In this document: positions 13,037 to 25,007 of the stretch, one piece after another
Numbering within the stretch: position 1 is the first letter of the stretch
Layout of the letters: every line of letters begins with the position of its first letter
The notes under the pieces: generated by a model
The model's input: the letters and a program-made list of their open reading frames with translations, nothing else
Databases searched by the model: none
What the model was told of the DNA's origin: nothing
Made by a program: the position numbers and the translations under genes
Origin: Tetraselmis striata
Lineage: Eukaryota > Chlorophyta > Chlorodendrophyceae > Chlorodendrales > Chlorodendraceae
Assembly: GCA_006384855.1 (NCBI GenBank)
Contig: VCJN01002136.1
Location: 1-64,000, forward strand
Direction of reading: 5' to 3'
Length of the DNA stretch: 64,000 nucleotides

Positions 13037-13773
13037 AATTGACTTGACTTCGTCATGGCATTGGGCACTGAATAAACGGACTAATTATGCCAGTACTGAA
13101 ATACGTGAGGCGTCAGAGCAAATGAACAGGTATTTATTAACAGCTTAACTTCAATAAGTCGATGCCCCGCGCAGTGCAGCGAGCTCTTCGGTATTACAGG
13201 CGTCAAAAGTAATAAACGGGTAGTTTTAACCAGTGCGCAGGCTGCACGCCACATGTGACCAAACCGATTGCTGCCCTGTGGGCATATACCCTGTAGTCGC
13301 TGTCCTCATCTTCCCCCGAGCTAGCCGGCCTTAGTGGACATGTACGCATTTACATCTGGCATTGGTGAAATGCTACATCTTACATTGCCAGATGTAAGTG
13401 TGTTACATCGCATATATGCGTATACGTCGTCTACACGTCAATTACGCATATACGCGTATACGTCGCGTTACATCGCATATACGCGTTAAATCGATATACG
13501 CGGTGTATACATCTAGGGTTATCTAGGGTATTTCTATGCCGTATTCTGAGAACATGCGGGGTGATGTTACGGCTATCTTGCGTCGCGAGCCCGTGGCCGC
13601 GTTTGTGCGGTTCTTGTTGCGTGCTTGTGCGGTTCAAAAATCAGCGATAATACCCGCCCGACAGTGCGGGCCGGGAAAAACGGAAATCGCCGGTCGACAG
13701 TAAAATGCGCAAAAATCGCAGACTAGCGCGCAATACATTAGGTCACAGTGCGTCTATAAACTGTGTGCAATAC
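13037..13773. other. Intergenic with alternating CGCATATACGCG motifs
   Basis: No gene is seen. Between about 13405 and 13510 there are several near-palindromic, alternating purine-pyrimidine blocks of the type CATATACGCGTATACG and GCATATATGCG. The remainder is featureless up to the TTA target duplication at 13774. Confidence 0.5.
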
Positions 13774-13776
13774 TTA

Positions 13777-14616
13777 GGCATGTATGACACGGGACATGCT
13801 CTACCGGTAGAGCGCTCTACCGCCGTAATTTCTACACGCTAAGCGCGCCACGTCGCAAAAAGCAAATGGCGACTAGCCAATCCCCATGTAGTATTTTCAC
13901 TTTTTCAGTTCCTTTTTGAGCCCTCAGAACGGTATGACACGGGAACAGCTCTACCGGTCAAACTAGCCGCTACCGACCTACCGAGCATCGCAGGACCAGC
14001 CGCACTTGCTGCTCGGTCTCATGGGCTCAAGTCGGTTGAGCGCGATCCGCCCGCGACATGAGATCCAGATGGAGACGGGTCAGCGAGGCCAGTGGGGCGA
14101 GATGCCCTTCCGGTAGAAACACGCTAGGAGGCAGCGCCCCGCTGGGCGCACCGGATGGCGAGACGTGCCGCTGGGACAACGGCAAGGCGCCCGGCGCACA
14201 CGGCGCCCAAAAGGATCCAGAAACCTTGACTGGCCGCTTGACCGGCCGCCCGTGGCGCCTTGCGGGGCGATTCCGGGCGCGCAGCGATGGCCGTGAGGCG
14301 TGGAATCCGTGTACGGCCTGCGCGAAGTTTCGGTGGGACTACAGGGAGCGGCGGGCGAGGGGTAGCGCGATGAAGGTGGATTCGCCAGCGACAGGGTGCC
14401 GCGTTCAAAATAGAGCGGTAGAGCGGTAGAGCGGGGGGTGGCATCGGTACCTACCGATGCCACCCTACCGCCGAATGCTAGACCGGTCTACCGCTCTAGG
14501 GGTGACCGCTCTACGGCCGAATTGCACTTTTTGCGACGTGGCGCGCTGTGCGTGTAGAAATTACGGCGGTAGAGCGGTCTATCTACCGGTAGAGCACGTC
14601 CCGTGTCGTACAAGGC
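13777..14616. mobile_element. PIF/Harbinger-type MITE, copy 1 (840 bp)
   Basis: The element is flanked by TTA direct repeats (13774-13776 and 14617-14619), the target duplication typical of PIF/Harbinger. Its inverted ends run about 80 bases: the left begins GGCATGTATGACACGGGA, and the right end matches in reverse. Subterminal blocks repeat AGCGGTAGAGCGG/CTCTACCGG, plausible transposase binding sites. A perfect 14-bp-arm palindrome with a 2-base centre lies at 14436-14465. The ORFs inside (for example 14058-14429) are not conserved as protein in the second copy and are not genes. The second copy is at 50974-54661, in opposite orientation and split by an insertion. Confidence 0.8.
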
Positions 14617-14701
14617 TTAGTCGCGCCCGCACCCGCTAGTTCCGCGCTAAGTCCGCGCATCGTGGTTCGCGCGCAGCGGGCCCGCCTCACTACAAGGATA
14701 T

Positions 14702-14785
14702 GTGCCGACGGCGGGAATCGAACATGCGCACGGGCGTGCGCGCGTACGGAGAGCGCCGCTTAAACGCTCAGGCCGCAGCCCGAAA
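14702..14785 (-). tRNA. Degenerate class-II tRNA-like sequence (pseudo-tRNA)
   Basis: On the minus strand there is a box-A-like GGCCTGAGCGTTTAAGCGG, a possible anticodon arm, a hairpin like a long variable arm (CGCAC/GTGCG), and a box-B-like TGTTCGATTCCCGC. That order resembles Leu/Ser tRNAs. The acceptor and T-stem pairing is poor, so it is either a pseudogene or a tRNA-derived SINE head. No functional isotype is claimed. Confidence 0.3.
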
Positions 14786-14789
14786 GTAA

Positions 14790-15900
14790 GTATAAAGCTA
14801 TACATGACGCGATTTCGTTACAAGAACGAAAATGTAGCGCGCCACGTAGCGCCTATTCTGCAATCTGTTTGGCTCTCGCGACCGTAACGGAGACGATAAT
14901 TTATTTCTAGTGACTATATAACTACGTCTGCAAGAGAACATTGCACAACGCAGTACCCCGTAACGAGTAGTACATGTAGAGGCTGCGCTAGCCCGTCACT
15001 ACCGGCACATACCCGCGAATGCCGCGATACGATTTTGCTCTGTGGCACAGCCGCCATTCATTTCACCACCTCCACAGTTCTTCTAGAGTCAACACGCAAC
15101 CAAGAACGCACGGAGGTAGTGGTACATCATGTCGGGCGAACAATCTCACGGCTACGCCCCTGCGTTCGGCTGAGACGGCTAGCGAAAACGAACGCACTCC
15201 CTCCTCGACAGGCGAACGAATTCTCTGCGCGCCGCTTGTCGGACAGATTTGCGGTTGCCGGCGGCTCCGCTCAAGCGCATAACGGCGGCGGCCAGGTCTG
15301 CATATGCGGCGTGAGTCGCATGACGCAGCGCGAGTAGACTTCGGCGAAGCCTTGTATGTAGCCTCGAAATTGCCTAGCAACATGGGCGAAACGTGGTTGG
15401 CCCAAGCTAGGCGAACACGCAGAACGCTCGCACTACCGTTTATTAGAATGCGACCATAGTTGCTCTGTTGGCGCCACTTCTTGTACATCACCTTGGTGTC
15501 CGACCTATCCGGCCGAACTGCCTCGTGAGTGCATGCCGCATATGTACGCGAGCACGAATACTAACTCTGAAAGCAAGGGTGCGGACGACGGCGGGATTGG
15601 GAGATATTGGGACGCCGGGAGTATTGGAGTCCTCGCGCTTAGGACAGCGGACATGCATGCCATGGCGAGAATCTCTGTCACATGGACCATAGCTGCGGCC
15701 GCAAGCCCCATCGTGCCCATCCTGGAGTGTTGGCGGCGGGGGTGTGTTGGTCGGAGCGGTGATTGTACTCGCAAATCTGCCGGCCGGGAGTGCTGGATAC
15801 GGCGTTACTAGTAACGAAAATTTTGGAGGCGCTTTGATCCAAAGTGCCTCCGAAACGAGTATCCGTTCATTTTGCAACGCCCGGGTATATCGGGCGCAAC
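14790..15900. other. Intergenic, nothing recognised
   Basis: There are overlapping short ORFs on both strands with no motif or splice structure. No repeat shared with the rest of the window was noticed. Confidence 0.4.
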
Positions 15901-15917
15901 GGGGGGGGGGGGGGGGG

Positions 15918-15952
<35 letters not shown>
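15901..15952. repeat. Poly(G) tract, 52 bases with one A
   Basis: A run of 19 G, one A, then 32 G. Unlike most runs in the window it lies in intergenic DNA, just upstream of LINE copy 2. It could form stacked G-quadruplexes. Confidence 0.95.
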
Positions 15953-15953
<1 letters not shown>

Positions 15954-16079
15954 CAGCATCCGATGACGTGGCGCGACCATTTCCGGTTATTTCGTTACTA
16001 TAACGAAATTGCGCTATGTACAGCTTGGCCCTAACACGGACGCTTTGTTTTGTTATATAATGCGGTACCTTATTGCCTC

Positions 16080-16990
16080 ATTGGAGTAGTGGGAAAAAAC
16101 TCTCCTAGGGTGCCCATTGCACTGATGATGCGGGAATTGGATATTGCGCCCTTAGAGGCTACTGCCACTGCGGCACGGGCTCAAGTGTTCCTTAAAGTGT
16201 CCCTTAAAGCATCCGACTTGAATACATGTATAACCCATTTAGTTTATCAGCCAATTCGGACGCGCCCTAACACGAGGACGTGAAGGACTGTGCGGTGATT
16301 AGATCGACTAGCTAGGGCGAACGTAGGGCTAGCTAAGGGGGCGCACCTTCCACTTGAGTGGAGGTCACTAGCCGCGCTCGAAGCCGCTAAACTAGTAAAG
16401 GCATCGGCGTGGGTGCGTTACGAATCGTCGGCAGCGTCAGCACGCACTAAAAGCTGATGTATATATGTCCATGCGTCTTATGCGTCAAATCCGCTGGCAC
16501 AATACGTTGTGGGTGTCTCCGCGGGCGTTGTGGCCGGGCTGAACATTATGATACAATTACGCACCCGAGTATTTCGCACTGCCCTCCGATTGGCCCGGAG
16601 TCATGCTATGCCTGAGCGGTTCCTTGAACACTGCCCTGCACGTGGCGGAGGTGAATATGAGACTATCGAACATATGTTCGTGGGGTGCCTGCGGTGGGGG
16701 TGTCACCGTCATAATTTGGGGTTGTTAATTCCGGGGTGTAGGGATGCTTAGTACTCAGGTTATTGCGTCAACACCTGAGGACTTAACTGCCTTTATTTTG
16801 GCGCCCCTCCCCCCTCCCTTCATGGCGCCCTGGACTCTATTGGAAATGGGAAATTTTTTCAAGCTATGGCGTCGGGCCCTCCCTCACATTGCCTTTTTTG
16901 TTGCACATGTATCGCACTCCCGAAATGCTTTGCTCCGCGGCATAGGAGACGGCGAGACGGCGAAATGCTTTGCTCCGCGGCATGGGATCA
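16080..16990 (+). mobile_element. LINE 3' fragment, copy 2
   Basis: From about 16263 on it matches copy 3 closely. It reaches further 5' than copy 3 and there encodes RELDIAPLEATATAARAQVF, typical of the region downstream of LINE reverse transcriptase fingers/palm. The Cys/His tail region and the start of the 3' UTR follow. A short internal duplication (CGAAATGCTTTGCTCCGCGGCAT) occurs at about 16919 and 16960. The frame is interrupted several times relative to copy 3, so it is an old dead copy. Confidence 0.7.
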
Positions 16991-17008
16991 CTGGCGTTCA
17001 CCCGGCGA

Positions 17009-17960
17009 GATCGGTATGAGGGGTCGGAGAAGCAGGTCGGACTAGCTTACCGGCAGCATTTCAGCTGGCGATGACGCTGCGATGGGCGCGACTGCGTACA
17101 CGCCGGCGTACACCTAGTTGGACCAGCGGATGGCTCTATTTCGGGCGCCGTTGGCTACGACGTAACCTCAATCTTTGTCTGCTGAGGGGCAGCAGCCGAA
17201 GTAAACTCGTACTGATATCGTCGCGCAACGCACGATCGCGATGCAGACAGCCGCACCGGTACGCGCGCTCGGAAGAAGGTTACCCTGAGATTATTGCCTT
17301 GTACAACCGCGACACGCACGATCGCGTTGCGTATTATGCGTACTCGGCGGACGCGGGTAACTGGCAGATGTTCCCTCTTTAGATGGCGCCCCGTCGCACG
17401 CGGCGCGTACACGCCGGCGTGCCTTGGAGGACCTGCGAGGCGCTAGTTCTTGGTGTACTCCACCTATGTAGTGTCGGGCTGCTTAGGCAGCACCCGCGGA
17501 TATCGGCACGGGGTCGGGGCAATATCCAAAGCTAGCTTACCGGCAGCTAACCACCCTCTTCATGACGCTGGGATGAGCGCAATTGCGTACACCCCGGCGT
17601 ACACCTAGCTGGACCGGCGGCGGTTAAAGCCATGCGTCGTTAGTTGTCTACGGCGTAACCAAAATCTTTGAGGACAGCCGAAGTAGCCTCGTACTGTCGC
17701 GCCACGCGCGATCGTGATGCGTATGCTCATTCGGAAGTTACCGGGCAGGTGGTCCCTCAACTGATAACGCCCCGTCGTACGTGGTGCGTACACACCCGCA
17801 TGCCTTGTAGAACCTGCACGGCGCTAGCTCTCGCGGCGCTCCACCCATAGGTGGGTCATATGCACCCGCCGATATCGGTATGAGGGGTCGGAGCATTACC
17901 TCGAACTAGCTTACCGGAAGCGTTTCAGCTACTGGTGTTGCTGCGATGGGCATCACTATG
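17009..17960. repeat. Diverged tandem repeat, units of ~490 and ~370 bp plus a partial
   Basis: Units begin near 17009, 17501 and 17873, each with GATATCGG..GGGGTCGG followed by CTAGCTTACCGG, GCGTACACGCCGGCGTACACC and ACGGCGTAACC. A fourth, more diverged copy lies at about 23225-23640 in the same orientation. The copies bracket the degenerate retroelement field at 17960-23220. Confidence 0.7.
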
Positions 17961-20560
17961 GTGGCGGAATATTGCTCGCGGAAGAATTAAAAATAGTTTC
18001 GTCCGGTAAGTCCCGCCCGAGGCTCACTGCGAATGACTCGGTGAGGGGCGAGGTGGTCGTCACCGCAACGCGGTCGGCCAAGTGGGCTGCGGCAGCTACA
18101 CCCGTCTGCGATTCGGCATTGGTCACGGGGTCGGTGCCGCGGGGGTAGTTGGCCGCGGTCGTCGGTAAGATGCAGTGGTAGTGCTCCGCGCGGCAGTTTA
18201 CCTCGGCGGCGGCAAGCCTACGTGACGGAGTTCTACGCAGCGCTTGACACACTCCTCACCGGTCTACCGTTAAGCCCGACGGCTGAGTGGGACCCAGATG
18301 AGATGCGTCGCGTCGGCGACCCGGCCATCGCGGTGTATCGCGGGTGGTTGGACATGCTACAGCGCGAGTGCGTGGTGCCGTTTGATCGAGGGATGCACCG
18401 CCCGAGGACGTGGTACTCGCGCGGTCGTTTCTATTGCGCAATGACGGACCGAGTACGGTCCGGGACGAGTCGGTTTTATATTTGCTGCCGGGCGATGCGA
18501 TATTGTTGGCACCGTGGCATGAAGTGCGACCCGAACCGGGTGTACCAAGGGTGTTGCAGCCATGTTTCACGATTTCGATGATTATCAAGTCGGACGCATC
18601 AGATTTTGCAAGCAGCGCCAGCTGACGCAATTAACGGATGCATAATGACTTTGCGCAGCCTAGTGACGCAATTAACGGATGCATTATTACGGTGCGCAGC
18701 ATCGGTTGACTCGTACGAATCTCGGCAGGTCATCGAACATGCGCGCGTGAGTTGTACATGGTTCCGAATACGTTCCACCGGTCTGGGCGGCGGTCACACG
18801 GTAAACGCATTTTGTTCCGATTAGACACTGCAACGGCCGAACACGCGGTTAACAAGGGGGTTCGAGGTACCTCACATCTACAGTCAAGTTGTTGCTCGCT
18901 TACCACAAATGTGTCGTACGTAGTACAATCTGCACGTAGTGGCACGACATATTCCGGGTAAAGACAACGGTTTGGCGGACGACATGTTCCGGTTAGAGGG
19001 GGGACTGGACGATCAAGATTGGCGGCTGCTTATAGCTATCTTCTTGCGCCTTACTTCCTCGCCGAGGTCGGACCCTTCGAGGTGGATGCGTGCTTCGACC
19101 CCCTCGGTTGAAACGCGCCTTGCGCGGTTTTTGGTCGGCAGTCGACTGCTATCTTCGACATCGACGACGGAACTAGCATGTTTGCTGCAATAACCCGCCG
19201 TTTGCGGTAATGGAGGCGATTCTCGAACATTTTTGGGCCGAGTTTCATGCGACCCTCACCACGATACATGCCACGTTCGTACCGCCGACGTGGTTCTCTA
19301 TACCGTGGTGGAAACCGCTCGACGAGGCCCGTGATGTCGTGGGTCACTTTCGGCAAAGCATGGCTTTGTTAATACGCCCGGACGGGCACCTAGCGTCAAG
19401 AGAGCAACCGGAACCGCAGCAACGCGTTTGTTAGCGGCCTCACAAAGCGGGGCGTCGTACGAATGCATTTCCCTTCCGTGTTGCTGGAGGGCAGCGCCCC
19501 GCAGGCCATTGACATGCTTCGCATGGTAGGCAATATACAGGCAAACTGTCTTTTGTTGCGCGGATTATGGGATGGCTTTGTGCGCAAGGTGCGCGGGGTG
19601 AAGAGACACCGGCGCGCCTGAATGGTTTATATGCGCAGCGTGCAGTTTGACATATGGAGCAGTTGGTCACGCTGCATAATGACCCAGACTAGGGCAATTG
19701 GCGGACAACGTCGAAGCACAACGCCTCGAGACGTCATCTAAGGAAACCTACGAGGCGTCGCTGGCCCTTTTCCAGCGGTTTTGCAATGCCATAGGTGTGT
19801 CACCCTTCATGGAACGGTGAGACTGCTGCGAACATTTATAGCACATTGCAGTTGAGACTTAAAGCATCAACCTACAATGGTATGAGCTAGAATAGCCGAT
19901 ATCGGTGACTGGTACGGCCGGCAGCATCGCTCGCTGTCACGCCCTGGATGATGGACGTTGGCAAATCCGTGCCAGGAGGCGGCCGCCAGTAAATGCTTAT
20001 AGGTGGTTGCCAAACGGGTTGTGCGCAAGCCCGGCACACGCCATGTACTGACCTTAGTCGAATTCCGCAATATTTCCGGGCGGGGTTTCAACCTCGGCCG
20101 GTTACATGGTTTCCACCAACGAATATGCCTCGTGTTTTTGAGCCCCGTGTTGTTTGACGAGAGGTGTTGCAACCCATCTTCGGATGAAATACCGTATTCT
20201 CCCAGATGGGTCGATGGCATTTAATCCAACCTCCGAAAGGCGAAGTTGCAACGATGCACACTCTCCATATCCGTACATTCGCATCCGCGTTAATGTCGAT
20301 AAAAAATGTGGATAGCATGCAAGCAGCTTTTGCTTATATTCCAGATGACATTGCATCATTACATGTCAGAATGGTGCAACTGCTAGAACAATACTTATAT
20401 GTAAGAGAGCGCGAACGTATAGACGACAGTAAAGTGCCTTGGCACGACCGGGCGTTACCTCTCGATTCTTTTGGCGTTGCGGTCTATATACCGCACCCCG
20501 CCCCACTTTCGTTTGACGACGACGTCGTCCGTTTCCCGTGTATGTTGTGAGCTCTAGACA
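17960..20560 (+). mobile_element. DIRS-like (tyrosine-recombinase) retroelement fossil
   Basis: Recognisable parts, in 5' to 3' order: an RNase H region (SDASDF near 18590; FRLDTATAEHAVNKG near 18820; HIPGKDNGLADDMFR near 18950), a post-RNase H segment ending near 19440, and at about 19725-19825 a segment like the N-terminal core-binding domain of a DIRS tyrosine recombinase (SSKETYEASLALFQRFCN). The order RNase H then recombinase is that of DIRS/PAT elements. The element is thoroughly broken, with many interruptions, and looks old. The part before 18560 cannot be assigned. Confidence 0.6.
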
Positions 20561-20928
20561 TCGGAGGCAACCGTTGTCACCTCACACAGGTGTGAATTGT
20601 AGGTGGTTAGCGGGAACATATGGGCGCACTGGCTGGGGTGTGCGCGACTCGTAACAAGTTGCACGCCAGCTCGGCCCAACAGCCCTACAACGTTCCGGTG
20701 CCGCTGTCTTGCCTTGGGTTCCTTGACCAGCTGAGATGGCGCCCAACCTTTCAGAAAAGGTCACGAGAGAGCATGGCTGCCCATAGGGCGAAGGGTCGGC
20801 GCGCTGGATGCCATACCACGGCTCTCGTGATACCGCGAAAGCGCATGTCTACATCGCAATGCTTTAGCGCATGGCGACTTGGTTAGAGCGTTACTCTTGC
20901 TATTTTTCGACTTTCCGCCGTCGCCAAC
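20561..20928. other. Nothing recognised
   Basis: Short ORFs only. It lies inside the retroelement field. Confidence 0.4.
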
Positions 20929-21372
20929 ATGGTCGACTTCGAGGCCATCATGGCTGCGATTCAGGCTAACACCAAGGAGCAACGGCATGCCAGAGCTAAT
21001 CTGGCGGGTGAGCAGCAACAATCGACTGATGCACTCGCGGAGCTCAACATCAAGCAAGAAGTCTAACAGGCGCTACTTGACGAGCAACTCGCGGAGCACC
21101 AACAACAATTGGTGGACAAGGTCTTGGCGCACGTTGTTGAGCTCGACGCCACTGATCCGCCGGGATTTTCGGCTGATACCAGAGATGCTGGGGTTGGGAT
21201 TCCCCGGTGGCGTGCGTCGGTGGGTGTTGCACGTCGCAAGACGCTTAGTGGGTCGGCGCTCGATGCCGCCCACGCAGCCTCTCGTCGGCTAGCTGCTGGT
21301 GGACCCCCTATGCAAAGAGTCGACGGAATGAAGCTGCCTCGTCAAGCCGGGGAATTTTTCCGCGCGTTCTAG
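20929..21372 (+). pseudogene. Gag-like retroelement fragment (fossil)
   Basis: It starts at an ATG (20929) with MVDFEAIMAAIQANTKEQRH followed by Gln/Glu/Ala-rich, coiled-coil-like sequence, and later LPRQAGEFFRAF. This is the look of the N-terminus of a retrotransposon Gag. It is broken. It may belong to the same element as the RNase H region at 18.6-19.0 kb or to a separate insertion. Confidence 0.45.
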
Positions 21373-23224
21373 CTTGGCTCGGCCAGGTTGCTTGGCGGTG
21401 GTTGTAATGGAAGCTGATGATTGTAGGCTTGATGCCGCCGGCGGATTAGCGGCGGCTACATGGCATTTTGGTAATAGCCGTGCAAGACCACCCTACTGCT
21501 TCCGATGCAGTTTAGGGTTTTTAAATGGTAAAAAGGTGTGAATACGGATGCCCTAAACCTAGGAGCGGAAGCATGGATGACGTTGCACAACAGACTCGAT
21601 AGGGAGACTGTGCCAAGAATTGGGCAACAATAGCGCACAGTTTTCAGCCCCATGGGTAGCTGGGAGTTGTTTGTTGAGTATGCCAGCAAGAAGTGGGATG
21701 CTTGCTTAACAATCAATAGAGCATTCGATCTGCCTCGTGGTGCGAGCTTCATTCACGAAACGCTCTTGAGCTTGGCACTGCTCACCGGCCTACACTAGCC
21801 TCCCGGACTGTCTCGAAATTATATCTTAATGGCCCGGAATCCCGATTTTCTCAGGGAATGGGCGCGTAATCCACCTATCTACCGTGTAATCGCCACTTTA
21901 CTACTCAGTAGTCGCAATGACGTGCCCGGCTCGCCCGAATGCCGTAATATGCTAACAATAGCATGTTGTACCATCCCCATAGTATACATTGGACCCACAT
22001 CGCGCCTCGCGCGTGTACCCGTAATCGCTCCGGGTTTCGCCACAGTGTACTTTAACGCCTCACAAGCTCCGTGACGACGAAACGCCCAAAGGTACCGCAG
22101 GTCTCAAGCCGGCTAAGTTGCAGTTGTATGAGTCGCACAATGTTGCTGGGGTTGATATATTCCGGTTATGGGATACGGCTTTGTTGATATTACGATGCCG
22201 TGGTTGTTGTCCGGAGAGAGATGTCATGGCACTGCACCCTCCTATATACTTTGCCGCGGAAATCTCATATGGGCATCAGTCGCCTACTCAGCCAATCGTG
22301 GTTGCAAAAGCATCGATAGTGTCGCTTTGTATTTCCCGAGGGCATTGACCAGGGGTAATTGTGCTGCCCACATGCGGAGTGGCAGCCTTGAAGCCCATGA
22401 GCGACCTTTATGTGGTGCCGGGCGCTGATGAGCGCCTGAATCCGGCTGATTTTCAGCTTGATTCTTTTGCCGTTGCGCCTTGCAGCTCACCCCCATGCGC
22501 GCACGTGTCAAACCCCCTGGAGTATGGCGTGTGGCTTGTCCTTGTGATGTCGCCTTTACTGCTACTAGCGCCGATGCCGCCCTGTGACATAAGCGGTTGG
22601 GACATCTCCGTGTGCTTGGTACAGTGCATGCGCATTATCGTCTCGGTGCTGCGGATATCCCCTCAAATCTCATATCCCACCGCTGCAAGGCATGAAGTCT
22701 GCGATTGATGTTGTATTCACAAAAAGGGCACCGCTGCTACGCGCAACATGGCCGCAGTTCCTTAGCCTTTCCAGCCGTTGATGCTTTGCAATGTTGGCAT
22801 GCTTGGTCCAATAACAGTGACATCTCCTAATGGGCTGCGCTATGTCGAGTTGCTGGTCACGTGCCACAAGTCCAATTTCAAGTAGATCCGGTTTATGAAA
22901 ATCAAGGATGGTGTCGTGCCCCATCTCGAAGTTATCCTTAATTGTGAGATCAAGTGGTCGCATCACCGTTATTTTATTTGGTCAGTCACGCTATTGCCCG
23001 CATGTTGCATTTTGATAGTGACGCCGTGTTCTAGGCTGAGCCTTGCCACACGTTGTGTCGCAACCTGCTTGGATTCAGGGCCCGTTGGACTGCTCCCTAC
23101 TGTGCCCATCGGGGATGTGGGCCATTTAGCATGCAGGGAGGGTGCGATGGATGCATATTTTCGCAGATCTGCGGCACGGATTTTGTGGTTGATTCGTAAT
23201 TTATAACAATTACAATCCAACACT
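21373..23224. other. Gene-free stretch in retroelement field
   Basis: No conserved domain, splice structure or repeat boundary is recognisable. The remaining ORFs are short and mutually overlapping. Confidence 0.4.
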
Positions 23225-23640
23225 CGGCGCGGCGCCGCGCAACGCGCGACACGCGTGCTGTCGTGCCGTGCACGATCGCGTTGCCTGAGCCTCCACGGTC
23301 GAAGTTCTCCGGCGGATGACCTCTCCGCTGATGACGCCATACGTACTATGTAGTAGCGCGTAGTCGCGTACACGCCGGCGTACCCCATAGGTTCTACAAG
23401 GAGTTAGTTCGGGTGGCGCCCCACGTACAAGCCAAGCTTGCGCACTTGCGGGGGGCGGGGGCCGGAGGCGGAGGTGCATCTATAACTAGCTTCCCGGTGG
23501 CGGTAACGCCGCTAATGACGCTGCGGATTATGCAACCGCGTATACACCCGTGTACCCTTAGCTAGATTAGCGGGTGTTAAAACGGGCGCTGTTATTTACG
23601 GCGTAACCCAAAATTCTGTGAATGGAGTATGTTGGGAGTC
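23225..23640. repeat. Distal copy of the 17-kb repeat
   Basis: It shares, in the same order, CGCGTACACGCCGGCGTACC, CTAGCTTCCCGG, ATGACGCTGCG and TTTACGGCGTAACCCAAAAT with the units at 17009-17960. Same orientation and roughly 70-80% similarity by eye. It could be the second terminal repeat of a large dead element. Confidence 0.6.
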
Positions 23641-24190
23641 AGGTCTAAGGTAGTGGTTGCTCTTCGATAATATCGAATATAGATATGGAGCTAGAACCGG
23701 CACCTCAGACTGGCTAAGACTACTGTGCGGCACGGGCCACTTCGAGCAAGTACTGTAATGTATTGTACATTTCGGCGACTTCGGAGCTTTGTTGAAAGTG
23801 GCGGAGAAATAATGTAATTATGTTTTTGGAAGGGGTGGCACGGCCGCGCGCGTCGCGCGCTATCCGCTTTACATGCGGCGTTACGAATAATTTGATTAAA
23901 TAATGATGGTAACACCTCTTGACAGCTGCTGCGACAACCGAACCAGCTGAAGAAGCGTCGCCTTCCAACGGGCAGACAACCGCACGAGTGACGGAAGAGG
24001 AGGATCAAGCGAGACTAGGTCACGGTGTACTGGGCCGCAGGGGTCGTAGGAGCCTCGGCTATCCCACTACAAATAGTTAGGAGATCTGCAAGATCCGGCT
24101 CAATTATGGCTTTTCAAGCGCTCAGACAACGACAAGACTACCGTCTCGCCTCCACTCGCTCTTGCTCCACACACCACTACCGACCTCATC

Positions 24191-25007
24191 ATGGCACCCA
24201 ACCTGAGTCGTCCAGCTGAGGCCGAGGGGGACGCTCACCTCGGAACCCGAGCAGCGCTGGTGGCTGAGCTGCGTCGTGTGGGGAGGGACGGACGCGCTGC
24301 GATTGATTGGTTGCGTCGTCCGCTAAGCGTTGCCGAAGTGCATAAGGACCTATTTGTTAACAACAAGGACGACGGTTGGAGAGAGCTGACCATGCTGACC
24401 CCGTCATCGTTCTGGCCGAGAGCAGCTGATGGCGCTGAGCTCAGCGGGCCATATTCGTTACGCAGCGCTGTACGACAGTCTATTGGTGCGAATTTCGGGC
24501 AATGGCATGCCGCCAGCACGGTGCGGCGCACCGCAGGAGGATGGCAAGCGCTGCTCGCACGCCCCGTCGGGCAACGCACCGCACTGTGGCAACCACAAGG
24601 CCCACGGTCTACAAATTCTAGCGAAGGACGTGGATGGTCGGGCCCCTCATCGACCGTTTTCCTAGAGGAGGTGGTGCGTTGCGAATTTTGTGCCACGGGT
24701 GCTGTCAAGTCTCGCACTCACGGATATGCAGTACAAGAACGTATGCTCGGCGTGTTACGACACACGCTTAGAGTGCAGCCTCCTACTCGGACGAGAGCTT
24801 GACGACGACAACGAGCCAGTGGGACGAAAGTTTGTGATACAACTACCGGTGCACGAGACTTTCTTCCGTGACCCACAGCATTTGCCGCCAGCCCCGGGTG
24901 GGCCGCCGACGGCTGCAAACAACCAACAATACCAGCAGCAGCAGGCACGCTCGCGCGCGCCTAATACTCGGATAGCATCTTGCCAGCTCACCATGGTAAT
25001 CCCTTGA
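24191..25007 (+). pseudogene. Cys/His-bearing ORF region of unknown origin
   Basis: After a clear upstream ATG (24191, MAPNLSRPAEAEGD) the coding-like signal moves between frames, so the gene looks broken in at least two places. Visible pieces are an N-terminal LGTRAALVAELRRVGRDGR, a compact Cys/His segment RCGAPQEDGKRC...C-x2-H (24500-24600), a CSAC segment (24740-24760), then a Pro/Gln-rich end (PPAPGGPPTAANNQQYQQQQ). Such small Cys/His clusters are common in the first ORF of mobile elements, and LINE copy 3 follows directly. No family is claimed. Confidence 0.4.

Noticed and set aside
14058-14463. ORFs inside MITE copy 1 as a gene
   Set aside because: The interval is bounded by inverted repeats and TTA duplications, and the frames are not kept in copy 2.
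18256-18630. Minus-strand 124-codon ORF
   Set aside because: It lies opposite retroelement remains read on the plus strand and shows no conserved motif.
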